A stretch of 64,000 nucleotides of DNA from Lentisphaerota bacterium (GCA_015061575.1 SUWF01000014.1:1-64000); one strand, 5' to 3'; shown: positions 45,126-53,851, numbered from the stretch's first letter. Numbers and translations: made by a program. Notes: generated by a model not told the origin, from the letters alone.

Positions 45126-45452
45126 ATGATTTCGGAGATAAAATCTGTGTGGCTGATGGTCATGTTTGATCTGCCGGTAGTTTCTATCGAAGAAAAACGG
45201 CAATACACACGTTTCCGCAAATATCTGTTGCGGGAAGGTTTTTTGCAGCTGCAATTCTCTGTTTACGCAAAGTTTTGTGCCAGCCGGGAAAATGCTCAAA
45301 AATATCTAAATCACCTGAAAGAAGCAGTTCCGCCCGGCGGAAAAGTCCGTTTACTGATGATAACCGACAAACAATTCGGTGATATGGTTTCATTGTACGG
45401 CAAGCGTATCGAAGAAGTGGAAAAAAAGCCGGAACAACTCCTGCTTTTTTAA
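45126..45452 (+). CDS. cas2: Cas2
   Basis: 108 aa, usual size. The ferredoxin-like fold starts with VWLMVMFDLPV, carrying the conserved Asp of strand 1, and continues RQYTRFRKYLLREGFLQLQFSVY. It bridges the Cas1 dimers in spacer acquisition. It is the last gene of the cas operon and is followed by a terminator-like hairpin and the array. Confidence 0.96.
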   Translation: MISEIKSVWLMVMFDLPVVSIEEKRQYTRFRKYLLREGFLQLQFSVYAKFCASRENAQKYLNHLKEAVPPGGKVRLLMITDKQFGDMVSLYGKRIEEVEKKPEQLLLF

Positions 45453-45578
45453 TAATCCACTCTTCCGATGTCATAAAAAAATGTGCAATTTTGAATCCGC
45501 TTATCCCTCAAAGCTGGATTTTTTTTTAAGGTGATCTATAAAGTAATTATTTGCAGTCCAATTAATTGCAAAAATTAC
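45453..45578. other. Candidate CRISPR leader (between cas2 and repeat 1)
   Basis: This AT-rich 126-nt stretch separates cas2 from the first repeat. The other end of the array abuts the 3' end of the aminopeptidase gene with only 18 nt between, leaving no room for a leader. The only variant repeat is also at that far end. Both facts suggest that new spacers enter here, although the crRNA promoters point toward this region. This is inference. Confidence 0.5.
45494..45528 (+). terminator. Terminator of the cas operon
   Basis: AATCCGCTT and AAGCTGGATT pair with a one-base bulge and are followed by a long T run ending at 45528. Confidence 0.6.
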
Positions 45579-46802
45579 AATATAGCACACTTTTCAAACT
45601 CTACAAGCCCCAGCCGAGTTTATAACGGCCTGCATAAGGGCGAAAATATAGCACACTTTTCAAACTCTACAAGCCCCAGCCGCTTTACAAGACCATAAAA
45701 AGTATCACCGAATATAGCACACTTTTCAAACTCTACAAGCCCCAGCTGTTTTACTATACACCGGAATTTAGCAAAAAATATAGCACACTTTTCAAACTCT
45801 ACAAGCCCCAGCAGAAAAAACAAGGGTACGATTTGCGGTTATAATATAGCACACTTTTCAAACTCTACAAGCCCCAGCCGTAACTCTGAAAGAAAGGATT
45901 TTTATTATAATATAGCACACTTTTCAAACTCTACAAGCCCCAGCCAAATCAAATCAGCGGCTTTTTGAAAAAGAAATATAGCACACTTTTCAAACTCTAC
46001 AAGCCCCAGCGTTGGCGGAAATGGCAACCTTGTCGAAAATAATATAGCACACTTTTCAAACTCTACAAGCCCCAGCCTTGCTGGTGATCGCAGTCAGCGT
46101 TCAGGAAATATAGCACACTTTTCAAACTCTACAAGCCCCAGCCTATAACCTAAGTAGTATAACTTCTTTTTAAATATAGCACACTTTTCAAACTCTACAA
46201 GCCCCAGCCGGCGGCTTCGGGTTTCTTCGTTCACCTGGAATATAGCACACTTTTCAAACTCTACAAGCCCCAGCAGTAAAAAAGGTGCAACAAAAATACC
46301 CGAGAATATAGCACACTTTTCAAACTCTACAAGCCCCAGCAAACTCACCGTCAAGCGGTAAGGGTTCAGAAATATAGCACACTTTTCAAACTCTACAAGC
46401 CCCAGCAAGGCATAAATGCTGGTGAGCAGATCAGCAAATATAGCACACTTTTCAAACTCTACAAGCCCCAGCGCAACACTTATTATTTAGGACAACTCAA
46501 AGAATATAGCACACTTTTCAAACTCTACAAGCCCCAGCATGGCAGATAAAGACACGAAAACAGGGCGTAATATAGCACACTTTTCAAACTCTACAAGCCC
46601 CAGCCAGGATGAAAACGGCAATTGGGCAATAAAAAATATAGCACACTTTTCAAACTCTACAAGCCCCAGCTGAAGTCAACAAAGGAATCATACAACAAAC
46701 AATATAGCACACTTTTCAAACTCTACAAGCCCCAGTACGGTTATTCGACTATCGGCGAAGTAACGAAATATAGCACACTTTTCAAACTCTACAAGCCCCA
46801 GC
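45579..46802 (-). CRISPR. CRISPR array, 19 repeats of 36 nt and 18 spacers of 30 nt, crRNA sense on minus strand
   Basis: Units recur at exactly 66 nt from 45579 to 46802. In crRNA (minus-strand) sense the repeat begins GCTGGGGCTTGTAGAG and ends GTGTGCTATATT. All copies are identical except repeat 18 (46701-46736), whose last plus-strand base is T instead of C. The first part of the crRNA-sense repeat pairs with the tracrRNA anti-repeat. The second part carries TTGTAG, 16 nt, TATATT with an extended TGC, a promoter inside every repeat. Transcription would start about 6 nt into each spacer, giving guides of about 24 nt, as described for II-C systems of Neisseria and Campylobacter. Confidence 0.97.
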
Positions 46803-46820
46803 TTGTTGATTAGTTTGAGG

Positions 46821-48044
46821 TTAAATTGCCCAGTGGCCGTTTTGGAAGATTTTTACTCTTTCGCCACTTGCGGTTATGCCGGTTATTTCCAGATCGGCAC
46901 TGCCGATCATGAAGTCGACGTGGATCATACTGTCGTTGACTCCCAACGCTTTGAGTTCGTCGGCTGTGTACTTGCTAAAGTCTTTTACGCAGACATCAAA
47001 ACCACGTCCCAATGCCAAATGACAGCTGGCGTTTTCATCGTACAACGTACTGTAAAAAAGTGTATTCATCTGATTGATCGGAGAATCGTAGTCGATCAAG
47101 GCACATTCGCCCAAATAAGGAGCGTTTTCGTCCATGGCGATCATGCGTTCCAACGCATCCTGACCTTTGCGGGCCTTGACTTCCACTGCTTTGCCGTTTT
47201 CAAAGCGGATCGAAAAGTCTTCGATCAAACTGCCTTGCCAGGAAAGCGGCTTGGTGGCTACCAGCACGCCATCGGCTTCGCCTTTTTTCGGCGTAGTAAA
47301 AATTTCTTCGGAAGGTATGTTGGGATTGAACCCACGGCCGGAAAGATCGTGTTCTTCGGCTCCGGCAAATACGCCTTGCTCCATTAAGCCCACGTGGAAG
47401 TCGGTTCCGTTGGCGGATTTGTATTCCAATGCGGCCAACTGGTAACTGTTGAGCTTGGCGGTCAATTCGTGGATGCGTTTATTATGCTGCTGCCAATTAC
47501 TTATGGCATTGCCATCGACCCGGGCGGCTTGCAGGATGGCCTCCCATAATTTTTCCACCGCCTCGACCTCGGTCAATTCCGGAAAAACTTTTTTGGCCCA
47601 TTTTACACCGGGAACTCCGGCAATGCACCATTGATATTTATTTTCCATGGCATCCCGGTAGGGTTTGATCTTGGGGAAGCGGGCCATTTGCGCCCGGGCC
47701 CGTTTGCCTTGATCGATGCCGTCCATGCCGTCCGGATCGTCGGAGTCCAGCCAGAGAAAGCAGGGCAGGGTTTCGCTGCGCCATTTAAGTTTGGCCAATT
47801 CCCAATCTTCGATCGAAGAAAGTTTTTCTTCTGTTTGATAGATTTGAGCTAATTTGTTCAGCGGCATATCCTGCCAGTCCACTTGCACTTTACCGGCACC
47901 TTCCTGATAGCAGAGTTCGGCCACCATGCGGACAAATTCGATTTGATCCAAGCCGGCCATGATCATTACTTCCTGGCCTTTTTCCGGGCGCAAACCCATT
48001 TTTACGATCAGCTCAGCGTATTCTTTAAGACGGTTTATATCCAT
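46821..48044 (-). CDS. M29 family aminopeptidase
   Basis: 407 aa from the ATG at 48044, preceded by TTGGAG. Thermophilic-type (AmpS/M29) metallo-aminopeptidases remove N-terminal residues using two metal ions. Family marks are LKEYAELIVKMGLRPEKGQEV at the start, GTDFHVGLMEQGVFAGAEEHDLSG in the middle, and the metal-ligand segments NIPSEEIFTTP, CALIDYDSPINQ, CHLALGRGFD and IHVDFMIGSADLEITGI. It is cytoplasmic. Its stop lies only 18 nt from the last CRISPR repeat. Confidence 0.93.
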   Translation of the reverse strand: MDINRLKEYAELIVKMGLRPEKGQEVMIMAGLDQIEFVRMVAELCYQEGAGKVQVDWQDMPLNKLAQIYQTEEKLSSIEDWELAKLKWRSETLPCFLWLDSDDPDGMDGIDQGKRARAQMARFPKIKPYRDAMENKYQWCIAGVPGVKWAKKVFPELTEVEAVEKLWEAILQAARVDGNAISNWQQHNKRIHELTAKLNSYQLAALEYKSANGTDFHVGLMEQGVFAGAEEHDLSGRGFNPNIPSEEIFTTPKKGEADGVLVATKPLSWQGSLIEDFSIRFENGKAVEVKARKGQDALERMIAMDENAPYLGECALIDYDSPINQMNTLFYSTLYDENASCHLALGRGFDVCVKDFSKYTADELKALGVNDSMIHVDFMIGSADLEITGITASGERVKIFQNGHWAI

Positions 48045-48063
48045 AACAAACTCCAATTATTGA

Positions 48064-49608
48064 TTAAAAAGGTATGGTTGAAGGCGGGGTTTTGATTTGT
48101 TCTTTTTTGCGGTATTCCGCCGGATCGGCAGCCTGTGTCTGCCGGGCCAGCGGCTTGATGCGGATCGCTTCCTGAGGTTTGACCGGACAGGCGTACTGAC
48201 AATTTCCGCAACCGATGCACAAATCGCCGATCACTTGGGGTACGGTGGCAAACTCGTGCGGGCCCGGAACCATTTTCAACGCATGGGTCGGACAATGTTC
48301 GGAGCAGGCTCCGCAGGGTTCACCATCGACATAGGCTATACACAATTTGGGGAAAAATTCCGCCATGCCGATCCGGCAGCGCTGCTTGGATTTCAAGCTC
48401 AAATGCTTCAAGGCTCCGGTCGGACAGTTGGTCATACAATTATTACATTCAAACTCGCATTTGCCGGGGTTTTCGCCGGAAAATTTCATGGTCGGCAGCA
48501 TGAATCCCCGCCATGAATATTCCACTGTGGCCGGCTGCAGACAGCCGCCACGGCAATTGGCTATACACAATCCGCACCCGGTACAATGAGCCAGAAATTC
48601 TGCTTGAGAACCAGCGCCCGGCGGCACGATGCCCGGCAGCAGTTCTTTGGCGGATGAGGATTTGATCATTTTTCCGGCAATGATTGCTCCAGCTCCGGCA
48701 GCTCCGGCAGTAATAAGGAGCTTGCGGCGTTCCGGCGCTGCCGGCAAATCAGCGGTTGCCAGACCGGACTTGCGGCGTCGAACCAGACTTATGGCATCAG
48801 TCGGGCACTCTTTGATACATTCCAAACACATAAAACAGCGGGAAAAATCGATCTTCTGTTCGGCAATATTTATGCAGTTGGCATTGCAGGCTTTTTCGCA
48901 CTTGCGGCATTTTACACATTTATCGCTGTTGATATGCAGGCGTTTACCGGAGCGGGCCGCCAGCCCGGCAAGGATGGTGCCTGCCGGGCAGAGGGTGTTG
49001 CAGAAGATACGCCCTTTGAGTACGACCAGCAAAATCAGCGCCAGCAGAAAACCGGCATTTACGGCCAGATAAATACTCCACGCACTGCTTTCCGGCAGCG
49101 GTGATTGCTCCAGTTCCACCGTTGAATCATTGATCATAAAGAGGATTTGACGCACCATACTGGAGGAAAACTTGCCGAACAGCGAATATGGTTCAATAAT
49201 CCCCATAAACAGCGCACAGCCATTCAGCAAAAGCAGTATACTTACAGTAAAAAATATCATCCGCAACACTGGACTGCCCGGCTGATAGCTGCGGGGAGTT
49301 TTGCGGAAAAACTTCTGGTTGATCCGTTCCAGCAGATCCTGCAGCAAACCCAGCGGACAGAACCACGAGCAGTAAAGACGACCGCAAAACGCACAAACCA
49401 GCGCTGCAATCATCAACGCACTGAACGAAGTCATGCCGCTGAGCGCAACTACGCTGAGGATGCCGGGCAGAAATTGCCATTCCGCCAGTTTAAATAAATC
49501 GCTTTTCTGCAAGATCAATCCGCTGAACAGCGCACAAAAACAACCTAAAAAAAGCACCGCAAAAACTTTGCGGAACCGGCAAAGATTTTTTAAGGAAAAT
49601 ATTTTCAT
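48064..49608 (-). CDS. Membrane polyferredoxin (NapH/CcoG-like 4Fe-4S protein)
   Basis: 514 aa from the ATG at 49608. Four to five transmembrane helices occupy residues about 10-230, with the CGRLYCSWFCPLGLLQD and CNTLCPAGTILAG motifs typical of NapH/CcoG-type proteins. The C-terminal half holds several ferredoxin-type clusters: CVKCRKCEKAC, CFMCLECIKECP, CTGCGLCIANCRGGC, CNNCMTNCP, CGACSEHCP and CIGCGNCQYACP. It probably conducts electrons across or along the membrane. It is 9 nt downstream of the Tat-exported DUF362 protein, so the two likely work together. Confidence 0.88.
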   Translation of the reverse strand: MKIFSLKNLCRFRKVFAVLFLGCFCALFSGLILQKSDLFKLAEWQFLPGILSVVALSGMTSFSALMIAALVCAFCGRLYCSWFCPLGLLQDLLERINQKFFRKTPRSYQPGSPVLRMIFFTVSILLLLNGCALFMGIIEPYSLFGKFSSSMVRQILFMINDSTVELEQSPLPESSAWSIYLAVNAGFLLALILLVVLKGRIFCNTLCPAGTILAGLAARSGKRLHINSDKCVKCRKCEKACNANCINIAEQKIDFSRCFMCLECIKECPTDAISLVRRRKSGLATADLPAAPERRKLLITAGAAGAGAIIAGKMIKSSSAKELLPGIVPPGAGSQAEFLAHCTGCGLCIANCRGGCLQPATVEYSWRGFMLPTMKFSGENPGKCEFECNNCMTNCPTGALKHLSLKSKQRCRIGMAEFFPKLCIAYVDGEPCGACSEHCPTHALKMVPGPHEFATVPQVIGDLCIGCGNCQYACPVKPQEAIRIKPLARQTQAADPAEYRKKEQIKTPPSTIPF

Positions 49609-49617
49609 ATATGACAA

Positions 49618-50529
49618 TTACAATTCAATACGTTGAATATTCAGTTTGCTCAGGTCTTTTTCGCCCAGTTTGCGGGCGTAAGCTTCCTGCAGATACCGAA
49701 CTTGTTTTTCGTCAAATTTCAGCAATTTTACTGCGGCGGCATCCACCGCCACCGGGTCGGGCGATATAAGCATGAATTTCCCCAGAGCCACGTCCCGCAA
49801 ATTGCCGCCCCGGGGACCGTGATCCATCATCATCCGGTAGGCATCGACCACATTCAGATCCGGCTTACGAAAACCGGTCAGATCCGGGATGGTCTGCTGC
49901 AGCCCCTGCCGGTGCATGATCCGCCGATCCCAGACTATACCCATAAGGTTTTTCATGGCGCCGCTCATTTTAGCTCCGCCATGGTGTTTGAGGATCGGCA
50001 CGTTGATGAACGTATCGCAATCGATGACCGGGGCAAAAATATCTGCTTCGGTCATTGCTTTGGCGTTGGCGATTTTTACTTTGCGGTAAGATTTTTTGTC
50101 AGTTGCGTGCAGTACATTGGCTCCCGCTCCGGTGGCGGCTTCGGCGATCCCGCTCATGCGGTAACAGTCCGGACCGTTATCGCAGCTGTGGTCAAAAACT
50201 ATTACTTCTGCAGCGCCGGCTTTGAGCACATCCCGCACGATCGCCGCCACCAAAGTTGGATTAGTATTGGCTGCGTACTCCGGCGGCTGAGTCCAGGCTA
50301 TGTTGGGTTTGATCACCACCTTGGCGCCTTTTTTGACAAAACGTTCGATTCCGCCCAACGCTTTGATGCCTTCACGCCACATAACCTCCGGTTCGCCGCC
50401 GTGGATGGCTGCCATATCCGGAAAAGCGGATTGTTTTTTGATCATATCTGCTGCGTTCAGCGTCTTGCCGATGGTACTTGCTGCCAGGGCGCCCAAAAAT
50501 CCAGTTTTTAAAAAATCCCGCCGATTCAT
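49618..50529 (-). CDS. DUF362 protein with twin-arginine signal
   Basis: 303 aa from the ATG at 50529, which gives MNRRDFLKTGFLGALAAS, a textbook Tat signal; an in-frame start nine codons upstream would also keep it. The remainder is the DUF362 domain (VVIKPNIAWTQPPEYAANTNP, VPILKHHGGAKMSGAMKNLMG, DPVAVDAAAVKLL). DUF362 proteins are often tied to Fe-S proteins, though no cluster motif is present here. It is exported folded by Tat and is divergent from tatA with 112 nt between starts, and it is in an operon with the polyferredoxin. Confidence 0.88.
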   Translation of the reverse strand: MNRRDFLKTGFLGALAASTIGKTLNAADMIKKQSAFPDMAAIHGGEPEVMWREGIKALGGIERFVKKGAKVVIKPNIAWTQPPEYAANTNPTLVAAIVRDVLKAGAAEVIVFDHSCDNGPDCYRMSGIAEAATGAGANVLHATDKKSYRKVKIANAKAMTEADIFAPVIDCDTFINVPILKHHGGAKMSGAMKNLMGIVWDRRIMHRQGLQQTIPDLTGFRKPDLNVVDAYRMMMDHGPRGGNLRDVALGKFMLISPDPVAVDAAAVKLLKFDEKQVRYLQEAYARKLGEKDLSKLNIQRIEL

Positions 50530-50641
50530 TGCTTTACTCCTGCTAAAAATTTGCAATATTGCCGGTTTGGTGATAAAGTTACCTTATGTAAGGCAATTTT
50601 TCAAATTTATTAGCAATTTTTTTTGCAAAAAAGGAGTTTTT

Positions 50642-50872
50642 ATGGGTATCGGTGCTATGGAGTGGGTACTTATCGTTGTGGTGGTGATATTATTGTTCGG
50701 CGCTAAACGGATCCCGGAATTGGCCCGCTCGCTGGGAAAAGCCAGCTATGAATTTAAAAAAGCTAAAGAAGATTTGAGCCGGGAATCTGAAGAACTGGTC
50801 AAGGCGGCCGAAAAAAATGCTGCCGCTCACGATGAAGCTGATGACGCTGAAAAAAAAGATAAAGCTGAATAA
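50642..50872 (+). CDS. tatA: Sec-independent translocase TatA
   Basis: 76 aa from the ATG at 50642, preceded by AAGGAG. It has a short periplasmic start, one transmembrane helix (WVLIVVVVILLFGAKRIPELARSLGKA) with the FGAKRIPEL hinge, an amphipathic helix and a charged tail. It forms the pore of the Tat system. No tatB is present, so this is likely a minimal TatAC system. tatC follows after 5 nt. Confidence 0.94.
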   Translation: MGIGAMEWVLIVVVVILLFGAKRIPELARSLGKASYEFKKAKEDLSRESEELVKAAEKNAAAHDEADDAEKKDKAE

Positions 50873-50877
50873 ATATT

Positions 50878-51783
50878 ATGCTTTCTGAGGGATTTCTCAG
50901 TCATATCGAAGCGCTGCGCAAGATGATCCTTGAAGTCTTGGGCATATTCATATTGCTTTTGATTCCCGGATGGTGCTTTGCTGACGAGGTGCTGCATTTA
51001 CTGCAGAGTGCGGCAGTTGATATTGCCCGCAAAAATGGTGCGGAGAGCTTTGATCTGCGCTATTTTACTTTGATGGAACCATTCTTGGTGGAGCTGAAAG
51101 CTGGTATGTTGATCGCTTTGTTTGCCGGGTTGCCGCTATATTTCTGGCGGATATGGCGTTTTTTGGCTCCGGCGTTATACCGGCACGAAAAACGTATCCT
51201 CTTGTGGGGATCTGTGGCAGCATGGTTGTTGTTTGCAGCCGGGGCGGCACTGGGGATTTTCGGGGTAATGCCCATGCTGGTAAAGTTTTCGCTGGGGTTT
51301 GCCCGGGATGGTTTAAGTCCGCTGATCGGTTTCAGTAATTTTGTGGGACTGATGATGACGATTGCACTGGCGTTCGGGGTGATGTTTGAGCTGCCGCTGC
51401 TGCTGCTGGCTCTGGCGGTGGCGGGGATCATCAGTTTGGATTCGCTGCGTAAACAGCGCCCGCTGGTGGTGGTGATAATACTTATTCTGGCAGCAATACT
51501 TACTCCGCCGGATGTTATCAGTCAGTTGATGCTGGGTTTGCCGACATATTTATTGTTTGAGCTTACTTTGCTGGTCGGAAAAATTCTGATCAAAGAGCGT
51601 AATGATCCACCTCAAGCAACTGATTTGCCGCCCGGCGGTGATACGGAAGCTGCCTTTACTGACTCGGGAGAAACTGATGAGTCTGAAGCCTTCAATAACA
51701 GCAGTATACACGCTTATTACCGGCGCAGGATCCGCCGCCGTCCTCCGGAACGGGGACCGAAATTGAGATATAAGAAGAAATAA
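50878..51783 (+). CDS. tatC: Sec-independent translocase TatC
   Basis: 301 aa. It starts with FLSHIEALRKMIL, matching the family's F..HL.ELR. About six transmembrane helices follow, with PLYFWRIWRFLAPALYRHEKR after the second, LMMTIALAFGVMFELPLLLL, and VVIILILAAILTPPDVISQLML near the end. The tail beyond residue 245 is a hydrophilic extension of about 55 residues, acidic then strongly basic (YYRRRIRRRPPERG), longer than usual. It recognises twin-arginine signals such as that of the divergent DUF362 gene. Confidence 0.94.
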   Translation: MLSEGFLSHIEALRKMILEVLGIFILLLIPGWCFADEVLHLLQSAAVDIARKNGAESFDLRYFTLMEPFLVELKAGMLIALFAGLPLYFWRIWRFLAPALYRHEKRILLWGSVAAWLLFAAGAALGIFGVMPMLVKFSLGFARDGLSPLIGFSNFVGLMMTIALAFGVMFELPLLLLALAVAGIISLDSLRKQRPLVVVIILILAAILTPPDVISQLMLGLPTYLLFELTLLVGKILIKERNDPPQATDLPPGGDTEAAFTDSGETDESEAFNNSSIHAYYRRRIRRRPPERGPKLRYKKK

Positions 51784-51810
51784 TTTATAACTTTTACAGG
51801 ATGATTTTTT

Positions 51811-52833
51811 ATGACCAAAGGCAAACCCCAGCCCCGGGGCAGTAAGAAGGGCAGTTCCGTACCCACACCGGCGTGGAGTCGTTATTTGCGCAACACCATA
51901 GTTTATCTGTTGGCGTTTTATGGAGCACACTCTATTGTGGCGCAAATTGTTCCAGCTTACAACAATTTTGTCCGCACCCAATTAAGCCGCACGGTGCAGG
52001 GGATATCTTCCGGCGCTGAAAACGTGGAAAAAACCTTTTCGCCGCTGCCGACTGTAACTATCAAATCTCCGGGCGACCTGAAAAAGTCTGCTTATGATAA
52101 TTTGAAAGTGGGCGTACCGGGCTTTGATTGCGATGTGATAATCGACCGGGCAGGGTACGCATTGGGATATTCTGAGAAGTATGAACAGCCGCTCTGGGTG
52201 ACTTATTTGCTTACCCCGGAGGAAGTAAAAAGCAAAAAAGCCAAGCGCTCCGGCGATTTTCGATCTGATCCGGCGATTCCTTACGGTTCGGCGGAGCTGG
52301 CGGATTACAAAGGTTCGCACTATGACCGGGGGCATTTGGCTCCGGCAGCGGATATGAGTTTTTCGCTGCAGGCTATGAGCGAAAGTTTTTATATGTCCAA
52401 TATGTCGCCGCAGCTGCCTGAATTCAATCGCGGAGCATGGAAAGATCTGGAAGAAAAAGTTCGGGAGTTTGCCGCCAACTCCAACGGCATTTATGTGGTC
52501 AGCGGCCCGATTTTTGACTCCGGCAAGACGATCACGATCGGCGCTAATAAAGTGGGAGTTCCGGATAAATATTACAAGGTTTTGCTGGATGTAAACAGCC
52601 TCTCGCCCAAGGCTATCGGCTTTATTCTGCCGCACCGGGAACTCACCCGTCCGCTGCAGGATTATGCCGTGACTGTCGACGCTGTGGAACAAATCACGCA
52701 GCTGAACTTTTTTGACCAGCTGGATCCGGATGACGAAAAAAAGCTGGAACGCCACTGCGATTATCAAGCCTGGGAACGCATGATTCCCCAAAAGAAACTT
52801 AATAAGCGCAAAAGCAAAAGATCAAAAAAATGA
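51811..52833 (+). CDS. Membrane-anchored DNA/RNA non-specific endonuclease (NUC1/EndoG type)
   Basis: 340 aa. A basic N-terminus is followed by a transmembrane segment at residues about 29-50 (NTIVYLLAFYGAHSIVAQIV), so the nuclease domain is likely outside the cytoplasm. The domain has YDRGHLAPAADM with the catalytic His, then SFYMSNMSPQLPEFNRGAW with the metal-binding Asn, and YVVSGPIFD. These enzymes degrade DNA and RNA with Mg2+. The C-terminus is very basic (KLNKRKSKRSKK). It follows tatC by 27 nt. A role in nutrient nucleic-acid digestion is inference. Confidence 0.92.
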   Translation: MTKGKPQPRGSKKGSSVPTPAWSRYLRNTIVYLLAFYGAHSIVAQIVPAYNNFVRTQLSRTVQGISSGAENVEKTFSPLPTVTIKSPGDLKKSAYDNLKVGVPGFDCDVIIDRAGYALGYSEKYEQPLWVTYLLTPEEVKSKKAKRSGDFRSDPAIPYGSAELADYKGSHYDRGHLAPAADMSFSLQAMSESFYMSNMSPQLPEFNRGAWKDLEEKVREFAANSNGIYVVSGPIFDSGKTITIGANKVGVPDKYYKVLLDVNSLSPKAIGFILPHRELTRPLQDYAVTVDAVEQITQLNFFDQLDPDDEKKLERHCDYQAWERMIPQKKLNKRKSKRSKK

Positions 52834-52846
52834 TCTGAAAAAACTT

Positions 52847-53851
52847 TTATTCGCAGCTTTTTACTGCCTTTTGCAATATCTCCTGACATCTCCCGCAGTG
52901 CGTGCAGTTGCTGCCGCACAAGCCCGGCAGCTCCACATCATCCAAACTGCGGTTGTCCAGTATCCGGGGGGCAAACGCCTGCGCATAACATGGCTCGGTA
53001 AGATCAAGCACGTTGCCGTCAAATCGTTCTGAACAGTATGCTCCGAGGATCATACGGGGATTGGAGTGCTGCCGGGTCGCCAGCTTCATAGTGTGGCAAT
53101 AAGGCGCATAATGTTTGATGTCTTCCGGACGGATCCAGCTGGAACGCAAAAAATCCTCCAGATTGCTGCCGGAGTGATAACGCTCCCAGCAAAGGTGCGG
53201 CATAAAATCCTGCCGGTTGCGGACTTCCCGCAATTCAGCATCGTGCGCAACCAGATTGTCATGGAACGTCTGATAGGGGCAGTTGCGTAGACAGCCGCTG
53301 TTGACCAATAAACAGAGTTTTTTGTTGTGGCCTTTGCTCCAGTCGGCAAAGCGTTTTACGGTATCAAGATCACGCTGCAAGTCCCGGCGCAGATAAAAGC
53401 TGTCGAATTTTTCCAGCAAATAATCCAAAGCTGTCAGCGAATCGATGCGCATGTTGACTGACGCTCTTATTTCTATAGCTTGATCCAGCTGGCGGATACA
53501 TTGAGCCACGAACGGCGAGGTGGTGGTCACGATCTCCGGCAGCAGATCAACAAAGCTCAAACGCTCCAGCAGTTGGGCGATTTCCCGGTAAAACCGATCC
53601 GAAATCGCCCACGCTCCGTAGCAATTGCCGTTGAGCAGCAGATCCAACTTTATATTCATCTGCCGGATCCGGCTTAATTCATACTCCAGCTGTTCTGCCG
53701 CATTGGCCGAAGCCGCTCCGTGATCGGGCCGCCCGCTGGCAAATCCGGGATAGGAAAAATAGACTTCGGATAAGTGCGACTGGTAATCAGCGAGCATTTC
53801 CGAAAAAAGTTCCCCGGTATTGCGGTATTGGTAGCCGACTGCAAATTTCAT
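52847..53851 (-). CDS. U32-like (UbiV-like) TIM-barrel protein with Cys cluster
   Basis: 334 aa. The sequence order resembles peptidase U32 relatives such as UbiU/UbiV: a barrel segment IEIRASVNMRIDSLTALDYLLEKFDSFYLRRDLQRDL, then LLVNSGCLRNCPYQTFHDN, and a C-terminal CGSNCTHCGRCQE. The Cys residues suggest an Fe-S cluster. U32 relatives often act as prephenate-dependent or O2-independent hydroxylation partners, but no such link is visible here. The start overlaps the IclR stop by 4 nt (ATGA), so the two genes are co-translated. Confidence 0.6.
   Translation of the reverse strand: MKFAVGYQYRNTGELFSEMLADYQSHLSEVYFSYPGFASGRPDHGAASANAAEQLEYELSRIRQMNIKLDLLLNGNCYGAWAISDRFYREIAQLLERLSFVDLLPEIVTTTSPFVAQCIRQLDQAIEIRASVNMRIDSLTALDYLLEKFDSFYLRRDLQRDLDTVKRFADWSKGHNKKLCLLVNSGCLRNCPYQTFHDNLVAHDAELREVRNRQDFMPHLCWERYHSGSNLEDFLRSSWIRPEDIKHYAPYCHTMKLATRQHSNPRMILGAYCSERFDGNVLDLTEPCYAQAFAPRILDNRSLDDVELPGLCGSNCTHCGRCQEILQKAVKSCE

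Noticed and set aside
45945-45974. Spacer 6 shares AGCGGCTTTT with the tracrRNA terminator region
   Set aside because: The match is only about 10 bases before an indel, too short to suggest self-targeting.
45620-46813. Several short open frames with repeated LGLVEFEKCAIF or YSTLFKLYKPQ peptides
   Set aside because: They are translations of the CRISPR repeats, not genes.
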